From: JAWLFY01 sp964462125
Lineage (GTDB): Bacteria; Planctomycetota; Planctomycetia; Pirellulales; Pirellulaceae
DNA: 6,734 bases
NCBI GenBank assembly: GCA_964462125.1
Contig: CAYWXT010000283.1
Span: forward strand, 1-6,734
Direction of reading: 5' to 3'
The translations under genes and the position numbers were made by a program. Shown one piece after another: positions 1 through 6,165 of the stretch. Positions within the stretch are counted from its first letter, which is position 1. Each line of letters starts with the position of its first letter. The notes beneath the pieces were generated by a model. That model made no database searches, was not told the DNA's origin, and saw only the letters and a list, made by a program, of their open reading frames with translations.

Positions 1-2
1 CC

Positions 3-2063
3 GGTGGAGTCTCCGCGGGCGGTGCGATCGCCAATGAGTTCGGCGGCACGCTGATTGTCAGCTACAGCCATTTTGCCAACAACGTTTCCAGCGGCCTGGT
101 CGCAGCGACCGGGGGTGCGATCGCCAGCGACCGCGGCCCCGAAACCGAAGGGGGTAGCGTTCAGATTCGTCAGAGCTCCTTCGTCGATAACGTCGCCCAA
201 TCGGTCCTGGGGCAGAGCGACTTTCCCAGCGCTTTCCCGTACTCGGGTGCAGGTGGTGGTGGAGCGATCGGTAACTTCGCCGGTTCGCTGACGGTGAGCC
301 ACAGCGAGTTCATTAACAATGAAGCGATCGCCGGGGGCCAAGCCTTTGGCGGGGCAATTTCCAATACCGGCCTGGACCTGTTCGGGCTGGTGGAAGCCAG
401 CGTGGATGTGCGTCACAGCTCCTTCGCCGGCAATACGGCCACCGCCGGCGTCGGGATTCGCAGCGATGAGATCAATGCCGATGGAGCGGAGGCGTATGGC
501 GGCGCGATCAGCGTGTTCCTGGGAAGCGACGCGACGCTGCGTCACAACTCATTCCAAAACAACCTGGCTGTCGGTGGCCAGGGACTCGGGGATACCGGCA
601 ATGGAGGAAACGCTACCGGTGGCGCCGTCGCCGGCATCTCGAATGTCGGTTTGACGCTGGCGCGAAACTCATTCACCGGCAACGAAGCCTTCGGTGGCGA
701 TGGAGCCGCTGAGGGTCTCCATGGCAACGGCCAAGGGGGCGGCGTGGGGCTGGGAGTCTGGAGCGTGGCTGGTGGCGTGTTCGACGCCTTGGTGCCGTCC
801 GCGACGATGTCGGGCGATCGCCTGGTGGGTAATCACGCCAGCGGGATCGGGGGCGGTCTCTACAACGCCGGTGACTTGACGATCCATCGCGCCCTTTTCC
901 TCGGCAACGAAGCGATCGGCAGCGCTCAGAGCGTCGTCCATGCCGGCACGATTGGCGTTGCCGGAGGCGCGTTAGGCGGTGGCGTGGCCAACTTCGGTTC
1001 GATTGCGATCAACGGGAGCCAACTCAGTGAAAACATTGTCCGCGGCGCCGATGATGTGGACAGCACCGCGGAGGTGTATGGCGGAATCGGATTCCCCGGA
1101 GCAGCCTTTGGCGGCGGACTGTCCAACTACGGTCAAGCAACGGTCGAGAACAGTCGCTTCGATCAGAACGTCGCCGAGGCCGGCGATCGTGGCATCGGCG
1201 ATTTCGCCACCGTCGGCAGCGGTGGTGCGATCCACAGTGATGAATTTCTGGAGGTCAGCCGGAGTCGCTTCACGGAGAACGAAGCCTTGGGAGGGGACGG
1301 TGGCGAGAGTCTCTTCCACAACGGACATGCGCTGGGGGGCGCCATCGCCAGCGGATCCCTGTTGCCGCTGTTCGATCCCGAATCCGCGGGAGCTGAATTG
1401 GTGATCAGCCACAGCCAGTTCAGCGGCAACCGTGCCGTTGGGGGCGACGGCAATCAGATACTCCTTGACGAGGTGGCCCGGGCCGACGGACCGAACAACG
1501 GCTACGGCGGCGCGATCTTTGTGTACCAAGGGACCACGGACATCCGTCACACCGCGATCGTGAACAACCTTGCCCTGGGAGGCGACGGCGGTGCGGAGGA
1601 CAACGGAAGCTTGGGGGTCGGTGGCGGCATCTTCCTGTTCAGCTTCGTTGGTGGCGTGACCGCGGAACTGGAACATCTCCGCGTCTGGGACAACGAAGCC
1701 AAAGGAGGCATCGACGGCGACGGAATCGGCGGCGGGATTGCCATCGGCTCATTGGATTCCCCGTTCGGCGCCCCCGGCACGGCGAAGATTTCCCACTCGT
1801 CGATCGCCAACAACCGTGCCGTCGGTGGCGCTGGCGACGGAAACGCCTACGGTGGAGGCATCTACAACGGCGATTCCGACACGCTGCTGATCCGCGACCG
1901 CATCTTCGCCAACTCAGCGATCGGTGACGTGGGTCAAGGAGGCGGCGTATACAACGAAACGGGCAAGCTGAAGATGGACCGACTCACACGCCTGCTGACG
2001 CGGTTCAACCACGCGTCGGACGACGGAGACGACATCTACGGCGACATCACGCTGCTGTTTTGA
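3..2063 (+). CDS. Large secreted Pmp-like GGAI/FxxN repeat protein, 3' part
   Basis: The reading frame is open from base 3 to the TGA at 2061-2063, giving 686 residues with the 5' end outside the window. The GTG at 294 is an internal valine codon in repeat sequence that continues upstream, so it is not the start. The protein consists of repeats of roughly 35-50 residues. Each has a glycine turn (GGAI, GGAV, GGGI, GGGL or GGGV; about 17 copies) and an FxxN-like motif (SFVDN, EFINN, SFAGN, SFTGN, RFTEN, QFSGN). This GGA[ILV]/FxxN pairing is the signature of chlamydial polymorphic outer-membrane-protein passengers, which fold as right-handed beta-helices, so an extracellular beta-helix is the likely fold. 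There is no C-terminal autotransporter barrel, dockerin, PEP-CTERM or LPXTG anchor; the protein ends with an FNHASDDGDDIYGDI cap and LLF. Its role is unknown; adhesion or a surface layer is a guess. The N-terminal export signal is not visible. Confidence 0.88.
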   Translation, partial: GGVSAGGAIANEFGGTLIVSYSHFANNVSSGLVAATGGAIASDRGPETEGGSVQIRQSSFVDNVAQSVLGQSDFPSAFPYSGAGGGGAIGNFAGSLTVSHSEFINNEAIAGGQAFGGAISNTGLDLFGLVEASVDVRHSSFAGNTATAGVGIRSDEINADGAEAYGGAISVFLGSDATLRHNSFQNNLAVGGQGLGDTGNGGNATGGAVAGISNVGLTLARNSFTGNEAFGGDGAAEGLHGNGQGGGVGLGVWSVAGGVFDALVPSATMSGDRLVGNHASGIGGGLYNAGDLTIHRALFLGNEAIGSAQSVVHAGTIGVAGGALGGGVANFGSIAINGSQLSENIVRGADDVDSTAEVYGGIGFPGAAFGGGLSNYGQATVENSRFDQNVAEAGDRGIGDFATVGSGGAIHSDEFLEVSRSRFTENEALGGDGGESLFHNGHALGGAIASGSLLPLFDPESAGAELVISHSQFSGNRAVGGDGNQILLDEVARADGPNNGYGGAIFVYQGTTDIRHTAIVNNLALGGDGGAEDNGSLGVGGGIFLFSFVGGVTAELEHLRVWDNEAKGGIDGDGIGGGIAIGSLDSPFGAPGTAKISHSSIANNRAVGGAGDGNAYGGGIYNGDSDTLLIRDRIFANSAIGDVGQGGGVYNETGKLKMDRLTRLLTRFNHASDDGDDIYGDITLLF

Positions 2064-2071
2064 TCGCGGCT

Positions 2072-2128
2072 CCCTTCTCCCCCGAATGTCACGCAAGTGG
2101 TGCTTGCGTTGCATTCGGGGGAGAAGGG
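2072..2128. repeat. Long REP-like palindrome after the repeat-protein gene
   Basis: A perfect 17-base inverted repeat, CCCTTCTCCCCCGAATG at 2072-2088 and its complement at 2112-2128, encloses a second 7-bp stem (ACGCAAG at 2091-2097, CTTGCGT at 2103-2109) with a TGGTG loop. It starts eight bases after the stop codon. The flank at 2129-2146 is G-rich (CTGGGGATGAGGGGGACC). Read on the other strand, arm plus flank resembles the dispersed CCCTCA-CCC...CCCTCTCCC palindromes found between genes in many GC-rich bacteria. No T-run follows on either strand, so it is not a classical intrinsic terminator, although a hairpin this strong could still stop transcription or protect the mRNA 3' end. Confidence 0.75.
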
Positions 2129-2260
2129 CTGGGGATGAGGGGGACCTTCGTTTGCGCACTGACGCCAGTTCTCGCCGGCACCGGTCGAGCTTTAGAGAAA
2201 CGCAACAGAAATCGAGCGTGTCGGGCATAAGCGGACATTCGCGGCGGAACTATTTATCTC
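2129..2260. other. Intergenic spacer, no gene seen
   Basis: I see no convincing reading frame or RNA gene between the palindrome and the conserved block upstream of the truncated sigma gene. One weak possible ECF-type promoter lies here: GAAAC at 2197-2201, then 15 bases, then CGTGTC at 2217-2222. Its spacer is shorter than the usual 16-17 bases, so I do not call it separately. Similarity to the region before the second sigma gene may begin weakly near 2232. Confidence 0.5.
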
Positions 2261-2388
2261 GGCAGCGGAAGACTCCCGAATGGTCCTGGCGACGATCTCG
2301 AAAACTTTTCGTTTTTTCCCGGGACGGTTCGGAAACGGTTCCCGCATGAATAGCAGACGACAGACGCTCGCATCGAAACGGGACGATA
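2261..2388 (+). promoter_or_regulatory. Conserved upstream region of sigma copy 1
   Basis: This stretch aligns with 4422-4547 in front of the intact sigma gene, about 85% identical by hand from 2297 onward. It has an AT-rich patch (GAAAACTTTTC at 2300-2310, a 5-bp inverted repeat around one base) and two direct ACGGTT repeats at 2324-2329 and 2335-2340, spaced 11 bases start to start, about one helical turn. Both repeats recur in the second copy. The block probably contains the promoter and leader of the sigma gene, and the paired repeats could bind a regulator; neither point is shown directly. Confidence 0.5.
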
Positions 2389-2802
2389 ATGATTCATTTC
2401 GTTCAGGAAACGGAAAGCAGCGTCGCCGGAGGCGACAGATTCCGAATCCTGATCATGAAAACCGTCGAGGGTCAGACCTCGACCGAGGTCGGAAAGCACT
2501 TGGGGCTGAGCTCCGGCCAAGTCCGCGTCTCGCGTCACCGCACCGCGCAAAAACTTCGCCAATTCGTCGCCGCGCAACCGGCCTTGGCCGACGCCTTCGG
2601 CATCTCTCCGCCGCTGCCCAACGCCTCTGGCCAATCACCCCATGAATTCTCGAGAAGCGACTATCCCTTCAAGCCCCTGCAACGCTTTGCCCACCAGACG
2701 CCAACCCGTATGTGGCGTCTGAAACTTGCGATGCGATGTTCTCGTGCACCCTGCTGGCTTCCGGATACTCCGGGAGTGGCGACAAAGCCCCCGATGGAAT
2801 AG
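2389..2802 (+). CDS. Truncated ECF-like sigma factor, sigma-4 domain only (probable decayed paralogue)
   Basis: This 137-residue frame is an internally deleted version of the sigma factor at 4548-5363. Residues 1-13 (MIHFVQETESSVA) match that protein's N-terminus. Residues 18-81 match its residues 177-240 (55 of 64 identical), including the region-4.2 helix-turn-helix around TSTEVGKHLGLSSGQVRVS and RHRTAQKLRQF. The ~159 residues between, including all of sigma-2 (core RNA polymerase binding and -10 recognition), are absent, and the gap is an exact multiple of three. The tail after residue ~85 loses the frame of the other copy, runs past the position of its stop, and overlaps a possible promoter, so it is probably not ancestral. 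The protein could bind a -35-like site but should not act as a sigma factor. It may be a pseudogene or a small DNA-binding regulator. Its stop lies 4 bases before the HAF gene start, so translational coupling is possible. Confidence 0.6.
   Translation: MIHFVQETESSVAGGDRFRILIMKTVEGQTSTEVGKHLGLSSGQVRVSRHRTAQKLRQFVAAQPALADAFGISPPLPNASGQSPHEFSRSDYPFKPLQRFAHQTPTRMWRLKLAMRCSRAPCWLPDTPGVATKPPME
2721..2748 (+). promoter_or_regulatory. Possible ECF-type promoter for the HAF gene
   Basis: GAAAC at 2721-2725 is followed after 17 bases by CGTGCA at 2743-2748, 64 bases from CGTG to the ATG at 2807. GAAAC with CGTx about 16-17 bases downstream is the known form of many ECF-sigma promoters, for example those of Bacillus SigW. 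The equivalent place in the second cassette (5387-5416) has a similar pair. The short motifs could occur by chance. Confidence 0.33.
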
Positions 2803-2806
2803 AACG

Positions 2807-4030
2807 ATGAAACGACCACGATTTTTCGAATCGCTAACCGCCGCACTGCTGACGGTCCTGATCGGAGCCCTCCTGGCCGCCCCGGCGATGGCCCAAGGCA
2901 ATTCCGGCAAAAACAAGGACAACGACGATAGTGATGACGAACCAGACCTTCCGCCGGTCCAATACACCTTTGAGTTGCTCGGCACGTTTGGAGGGATCAG
3001 TTGGGCCTTTGACATGAACAGCTACGGCGAAATCGTGGGAACCTCTCAGATTGAAGGCACAACGGAACGGGACGATTTTCCCGACGCAGAAGACGAGCGG
3101 CGTGCGTTCCTCAGCACACCCGGAGGGGATTTCATCTCTCTCTATGACCTCCTCAGCGAGGAAGACCAGGAGAGCTGGATCCGACTCGGTGCGGCAGACA
3201 CGATCAACGATCACGGACAAATTACAGGACAAGGACTTCGGTGGATCGATGAGGACAAGACCGGCTGGGAGCCACGCAAGTTCCTGTTGACGTTCGTCTT
3301 TGACGACAACGGTGAATACGTGGCGATGATCGAGGAATTTCCTGTTCGTGTGGAACGCATGAACGCCGATGGCTTGGCGACCGGCATTTACGAGTTTGAG
3401 GAGGGGGACCGCGCCTTTCTTCTCACCGACGATTGGAGCATGAAGAACCTCGGAGTGCTTTACGATTACCATAACTTCTCGAAGGGCATGGCGATCAACG
3501 CTTGGGGCGACATTGCCGGTTTCTCAGGCGAGCAAGGCGAGGAATTCCGTGCGTTCTTCTATTCTGAGTCCGACGGCATGCTGGACCTCGGCGTGTTTCA
3601 AAAGGAACGCGGCGGGTTTGAGCAGAGTTTCGCCTACGACCTGAACGACCTGGGCGAGGTGGTGGGAACTGCGTCGGCGGGGGCCCGGAGCCGGCACGCT
3701 TTTCGCTTTAGGGACGGTGCCCTGGAAGACCTCGGGACGTTCGGCGGCGACAGAAGCGTCGGCCGCGGTATTAACAACTATGGCGAGGTCGTCGGCCGTG
3801 CCCAGGACGAGGACGGCACGTATCATGCCTTTCTCTACATCGACGGCTCCGGGATGGTCAAGCTGGAAGACCTGATCGAAAACCTCCCTGAAGGGTTCCC
3901 CTTGGCAGATCCGTTTATCGAGACCATGCGAATCAACGACGCGGGAGAAATCATGGGCAACGGCGGACGCGACGGGGATGGCGGCATTCTCGAAGCTTAC
4001 CGGTTGACGCCGATCTCGGTGACGGAATGA
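2807..4030 (+). CDS. Secreted HAF-repeat protein
   Basis: The product has 407 residues. The ATG at 2807 is chosen because it begins a textbook Sec signal peptide: MKRPR, a hydrophobic stretch at residues 9-25, and a likely cleavage after AMA (residues 27-29). Upstream in-frame codons only add unrelated residues. GGAA at 2796-2799 is a modest ribosome-binding site. The mature protein opens with an Asp-rich linker (residues 31-50). At least seven HAF-type repeats follow with the pattern [IL]N-x-x-G-[EDQ]-[IV]-x-G, often then (H)AF: DMNSYGEIVG (69-78), TINDHGQITG (132-141), RMNADGLATG (184-193), AINAWGDIAG (229-238), DLNDLGEVVG (278-287), GINNYGEVVG (321-330) and RINDAGEIMG (375-384). LGTFGG occurs at 58-63 and 309-314. 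This fits the 'probable extracellular repeat, HAF family' class, likely a beta-propeller-like fold; its biochemical role is unknown. It occupies the slot after the truncated sigma gene. Confidence 0.88.
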   Translation: MKRPRFFESLTAALLTVLIGALLAAPAMAQGNSGKNKDNDDSDDEPDLPPVQYTFELLGTFGGISWAFDMNSYGEIVGTSQIEGTTERDDFPDAEDERRAFLSTPGGDFISLYDLLSEEDQESWIRLGAADTINDHGQITGQGLRWIDEDKTGWEPRKFLLTFVFDDNGEYVAMIEEFPVRVERMNADGLATGIYEFEEGDRAFLLTDDWSMKNLGVLYDYHNFSKGMAINAWGDIAGFSGEQGEEFRAFFYSESDGMLDLGVFQKERGGFEQSFAYDLNDLGEVVGTASAGARSRHAFRFRDGALEDLGTFGGDRSVGRGINNYGEVVGRAQDEDGTYHAFLYIDGSGMVKLEDLIENLPEGFPLADPFIETMRINDAGEIMGNGGRDGDGGILEAYRLTPISVTE

Positions 4031-4071
4031 GGATGACCTGGCGCGGCACGCCGAGCAGACTGCCGAGAACA

Positions 4072-4105
4072 GCGGCCAGTTCAGTCCGGAGGACGAACTG
4101 GCCGC
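4072..4105 (+). terminator. Strong hairpin downstream of the HAF gene
   Basis: GCGGCCAGTTC (4072-4082) pairs perfectly with GAACTGGCCGC (4095-4105). Inside it GTCC pairs with GGAC around a GGA loop, leaving one bulged A. The total is 15 base pairs, 41 bases after the HAF stop codon. No U-tract follows, so it may be a non-canonical terminator or a 3'-end stabiliser. Confidence 0.45.
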
Positions 4106-4154
4106 CGGCCACGGCTTGAGTGGCAGGAGATATGGGTGATGAACCTCTCCACGA

Positions 4155-4336
4155 ACTTTGCCCCCGTCACCGGCCGGTCGCTTCGCATCGGTGGTCGAAG
4201 GTGGCTGGCAGATGATTGCAAAAACAGACTCGGTTTCCTTGGAAAATGATACCGCCGGCTTCACCGCTTGACCGCTCCCTTCGATTTTACGTGGTCCGGA
4301 ACCGGCTCGCTGATGTTCGCTAACAAGGCGAATTAG
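4155..4336 (+). pseudogene. Relic of a surface-protein 3' end, paralogue of 5455-6165
   Basis: Bases 4179-4336 are about 93% identical by hand alignment to 6016-6165, the last ~50 codons of the intact LEPR-type protein. Frame 4176 reads GRFASVVEGGWQMIAKTDSV, then continues to FTA and a TGA at 4269-4271. An 8-base insertion (TGACCGCT at 4269-4276, which repeats the preceding ACCGCT) causes this stop and shifts the frame. Beyond it the old frame resumes as PFDFTWSGTGSLMFANKAN and ends at TAG 4334-4336. Similarity continues past the stop to about 4362 (GTCCACCCGCAC) and weakly upstream to about 4155. No start codon or N-terminal half remains, so this is a dead 3' fragment. The spacer 4337-4421 holds no gene that I can see. 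Confidence 0.85.
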
Positions 4337-4421
4337 TCCTTCCTGCTGGTGTCCACCCGCACTGGGCCAAGACACTTGGTGAAAGCTGGCCTGCGCGTCC
4401 ATGTCGGCGGCGGTAGTTCTT

Positions 4422-4547
4422 GGCAGCGGATTCCAATGGTAGGCCGCGGCGTCTTTCTCAAAACTTTTCAAATTCTCCTGGGACGGTTCGGCAACGGTTG
4501 TCGCATGTATGGCAGACGACCCACGCTCGCATCGAAACCGGACGATC
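4422..4547 (+). promoter_or_regulatory. Conserved upstream region of the intact sigma gene
   Basis: This is the counterpart of 2261-2388. It keeps AAAACTTTTC at 4460-4469 and the two ACGGTT direct repeats at 4483-4488 and 4494-4499, again 11 bases apart, while nearby bases have drifted. The in-frame ATG at 4509 is ATA in the other copy, whereas the ATG at 4548 is kept. This argues that 4509-4547 is leader rather than coding sequence. The ribosome-binding site is weak (CGGACG at 4539-4544). Confidence 0.5.
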
Positions 4548-5363
4548 ATGATTCATTTCGCTCAGACCCCAAAAAGCGACGTCGCCAAAATCGATTGCGA
4601 CGAGCCAGCTGCAGAATCCTGGCACCCCGAGCTGCTCGCATCGGCTCAGCAATACCTGCAAGCGCTCCAAATCCGAACGATACCGGCTCATGAACTTCAG
4701 GAGGCTTGGGACACGTTTTACCGAACCTTTGATCCGCTCGTTCGCCAGACGGTCAGCTTTTGCCGCGTTCGCCAGCCCGACGTGGCTGACTGCATCCAAG
4801 AAGCGTGGGCTGAAATTGCGACGAAGCTGCCAGGATTGCGATACGACCCACGACGCGGCCGAGTCAAATCGTGGCTGCGAATCGTCGTCCACCGCGCCGC
4901 GTGCCATCACGCGCGCCGCGCTCATCGTCATACGGCAGTCCGAATTGACCAGGACCTCTCGGCGCTCACGTGTCCGCGGACCCTCGGACCCGCGATGACC
5001 ACGCAACGAGAAGAGCTCCGCGCCTCGGTCCGCATTACGCTCGACGCCTTCCGCACCCGCGTTTCAAGCACCACCTTCCGAGTCCTGATCATGACAACCG
5101 TCGAGGGTCAAACCTCGACCGAGGTCGGAAAGCTCTTAGGACTGAGCCCTGGCCAAGTCCGCGTTACACGTCACCGCACCGCCCAAAAGCTCCGCCAATT
5201 CATCGCCGCGCGACTGGCCTTGGCCGACGCCTTCGGCATCTCTCCGCCGCTGCCCAACGTCTCTGGCGAGACAAGTGAAAACCAATCCCCAAACGGATTT
5301 TCGAAAAGTGAAATAATACTCCAACCCTCTGTAACACTTCGCCCGCAAGTCGCCAACAAGTAG
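4548..5363 (+). CDS. ECF-like sigma-70 family RNA polymerase sigma factor
   Basis: The product has 271 residues. ATG 4548 (MIHFAQ) is preferred to ATG 4509 because only the former is conserved in the duplicate at 2389. Residues 1-50 are a variable leader. Residues ~54-124 form sigma-2: WDTFYRTFDPLVRQTV, the core-binding helix DVADCIQEAWAEI (78-90), YDPRRGRVKSWL (99-110) and the -10-binding helix RIVVHRAACHHARR. A linker spans ~125-175. Sigma-4 spans ~176-218, with the -35-binding helix-turn-helix in TSTEVGKLLGLSPGQVRVT and RHRTAQKLRQF. The order sigma-2, linker, sigma-4 with no sigma-3 is typical of ECF factors. The hydrophilic tail (~220-271) has no membrane segment, and no anti-sigma gene is adjacent. 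It should direct RNA polymerase to a specific promoter set. The next gene, a secreted protein 91 bases downstream with a possible ECF promoter, is the natural candidate target (inference). Confidence 0.88.
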   Translation: MIHFAQTPKSDVAKIDCDEPAAESWHPELLASAQQYLQALQIRTIPAHELQEAWDTFYRTFDPLVRQTVSFCRVRQPDVADCIQEAWAEIATKLPGLRYDPRRGRVKSWLRIVVHRAACHHARRAHRHTAVRIDQDLSALTCPRTLGPAMTTQREELRASVRITLDAFRTRVSSTTFRVLIMTTVEGQTSTEVGKLLGLSPGQVRVTRHRTAQKLRQFIAARLALADAFGISPPLPNVSGETSENQSPNGFSKSEIILQPSVTLRPQVANK

Positions 5364-5386
5364 ATAGCGGCGTGATCGCGGTGCCA

Positions 5387-5416
5387 GAAACGTGCATTTA
5401 TCCAGCGAAGCGTGTA
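5387..5416 (+). promoter_or_regulatory. Possible ECF-type promoter for the LEPR-type protein gene
   Basis: GAAAC at 5387-5391 and CGTGTA at 5411-5416 are separated by 19 bases and lie 44 bases before the ATG at 5455. The pair resembles an ECF -35/-10 arrangement and matches the motifs before the HAF gene (GAAACTTGC there, GAAACGTGC here). The spacer is longer than usual, which weakens the call. Confidence 0.28.
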
Positions 5417-5454
5417 TTCCCTTCTGAAGATCGCTCGAAATCGGAGAACCGTCG

Positions 5455-6165
5455 ATGTTTTGTATGCTGGTGAAGCGACTTAAGCCTCCGGTGACACGCC
5501 CCTCCAATCGCCGGCTCCGAGCAGAGTCTCTGGAAACTCGCCGGGTTTTAGCAGCCGTCTGCTTTCCTGCACTCCCCACCGATGCCCTTCTTCACGATGT
5601 ACCTGCCCAGGAGTGGAGCACCGCTTCTTCCACGGTGGAGGCGGGGAAAGGTGTAAGCCAGCAAAGGGCTTTCCCGTTCCGCATCTCAGGAAGTGGGTTT
5701 GCATCGAGCGGCCTTCCTCTTGTGCCCGGCACCACTGTCGACTACTCCGCTATCGGTACCGCGAGCGGTCTTGGCAGGCACGACGGGGCGGGTAGCTTCA
5801 CGCTTGGCAGCTTGGAGATTTCCGAGTCGGGCGCTGTCAGCGGAACCTTTCAAGGTGAGTTCGTATTCACGGCTGCCAACGGCGACAAGCTCGCGGTCAC
5901 CTACGGTGATGGGTTCAGCGGTGTTTTCACAGGCCAGGTTTCCGCCGATGGCGCGTCGGTCGTGGATGTGAAGTTCGATGCCTTCTTCGCACCGGATCCC
6001 GCCAACAGCACCGGCCGCTTCGCATCGGTGGTCGGAGGTGGCTGGCAAATGATTGCAAAAACAGACTCGGTTTCCTTGGTAAGTGATAACCCGGGCTTCA
6101 CCGCTCCCTTCGATTTCACTTGGTCCGGAACCGGCTCACTGATGTTCGCTAACAAGGCGAAGTAG
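5455..6165 (+). CDS. Secreted all-beta protein with a planctomycete LEPR-type N-terminal motif
   Basis: The product has 236 residues. ATG 5455 has a good ribosome-binding site (GGAGA at 5443-5447); M4 at 5464 is an alternative. A basic N-terminus carries RRLRAESLETRRVLA (residues 19-33), a variant of the planctomycete LEPR-XLL motif that marks exported proteins. After a low-complexity linker the rest looks all-beta: GTASGLGRHDGAGSFTLGSL, FVFTAANGDKLAVTYGDGF, STGRFASVVGGGWQMI and PFDFTWSGTGSLMF. This pattern (GxAxxLGrx..G.f.l, FTAANGDxLxxTY, tGRFa, GTGs) recalls a small secreted beta-sandwich domain common in soil bacteria and planctomycetes; I recall the pattern but not a function. No C-terminal anchor is visible. 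The gene lies 91 bases after the sigma gene, and a broken copy of its 3' end lies just before that sigma gene. Confidence 0.82.
   Translation: MFCMLVKRLKPPVTRPSNRRLRAESLETRRVLAAVCFPALPTDALLHDVPAQEWSTASSTVEAGKGVSQQRAFPFRISGSGFASSGLPLVPGTTVDYSAIGTASGLGRHDGAGSFTLGSLEISESGAVSGTFQGEFVFTAANGDKLAVTYGDGFSGVFTGQVSADGASVVDVKFDAFFAPDPANSTGRFASVVGGGWQMIAKTDSVSLVSDNPGFTAPFDFTWSGTGSLMFANKAK

Noticed and set aside
24..821. Four GCGATCGC octamers (24, 117, 324, 814), resembling the HIP1 element of cyanobacteria
   Set aside because: They mostly encode Ala-Ile-Ala in the GGAIA repeats, so codon choice explains them, and they are absent from the rest of the window.
972..1676. 234-codon minus-strand open frame inside the large repeat-protein gene
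   Set aside because: The plus strand here has clear GGAI/FxxN repeats, and the minus frame is the shadow expected in GC-rich repetitive coding sequence. No family pattern is visible.
294..2063. GTG at 294 as the true start of the repeat protein
   Set aside because: The same frame is open back to base 3 and shows the same repeats (GGAIAN, GGAIAS, SFVDN), so this valine codon is internal.
2475..2490. Palindrome GACCTCG-AC-CGAGGTC in the sigma-4 coding region, also partly present at 5112-5125
   Set aside because: It encodes the conserved helix-turn-helix residues TSTEV in both copies, so protein constraint and shared ancestry explain it.
2736..2810. 24-codon frame (MFSCTLLASG...) whose TGA overlaps the HAF ATG as ATGA
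   Set aside because: It overlaps the possible promoter and the truncated sigma tail, has no ribosome-binding site or family signature, and has no counterpart before the 5455 gene. A leader peptide cannot be excluded.
4509..4547. 13-residue N-terminal extension (MADDPRSHRNRTI) of the intact sigma factor
   Set aside because: The ATG at 4509 is ATA in the paralogous copy, whereas the ATG at 4548 is conserved with its following residues.
3524..4549. 341-codon minus-strand open frame covering the end of the HAF gene and the gene-poor stretch 4031-4548
   Set aside because: It is antisense to the HAF gene and to the surface-gene relic, has low-complexity GC-driven composition, and its only internal similarity (to a minus frame at 5901-6203) is the mirror image of the plus-strand duplication.
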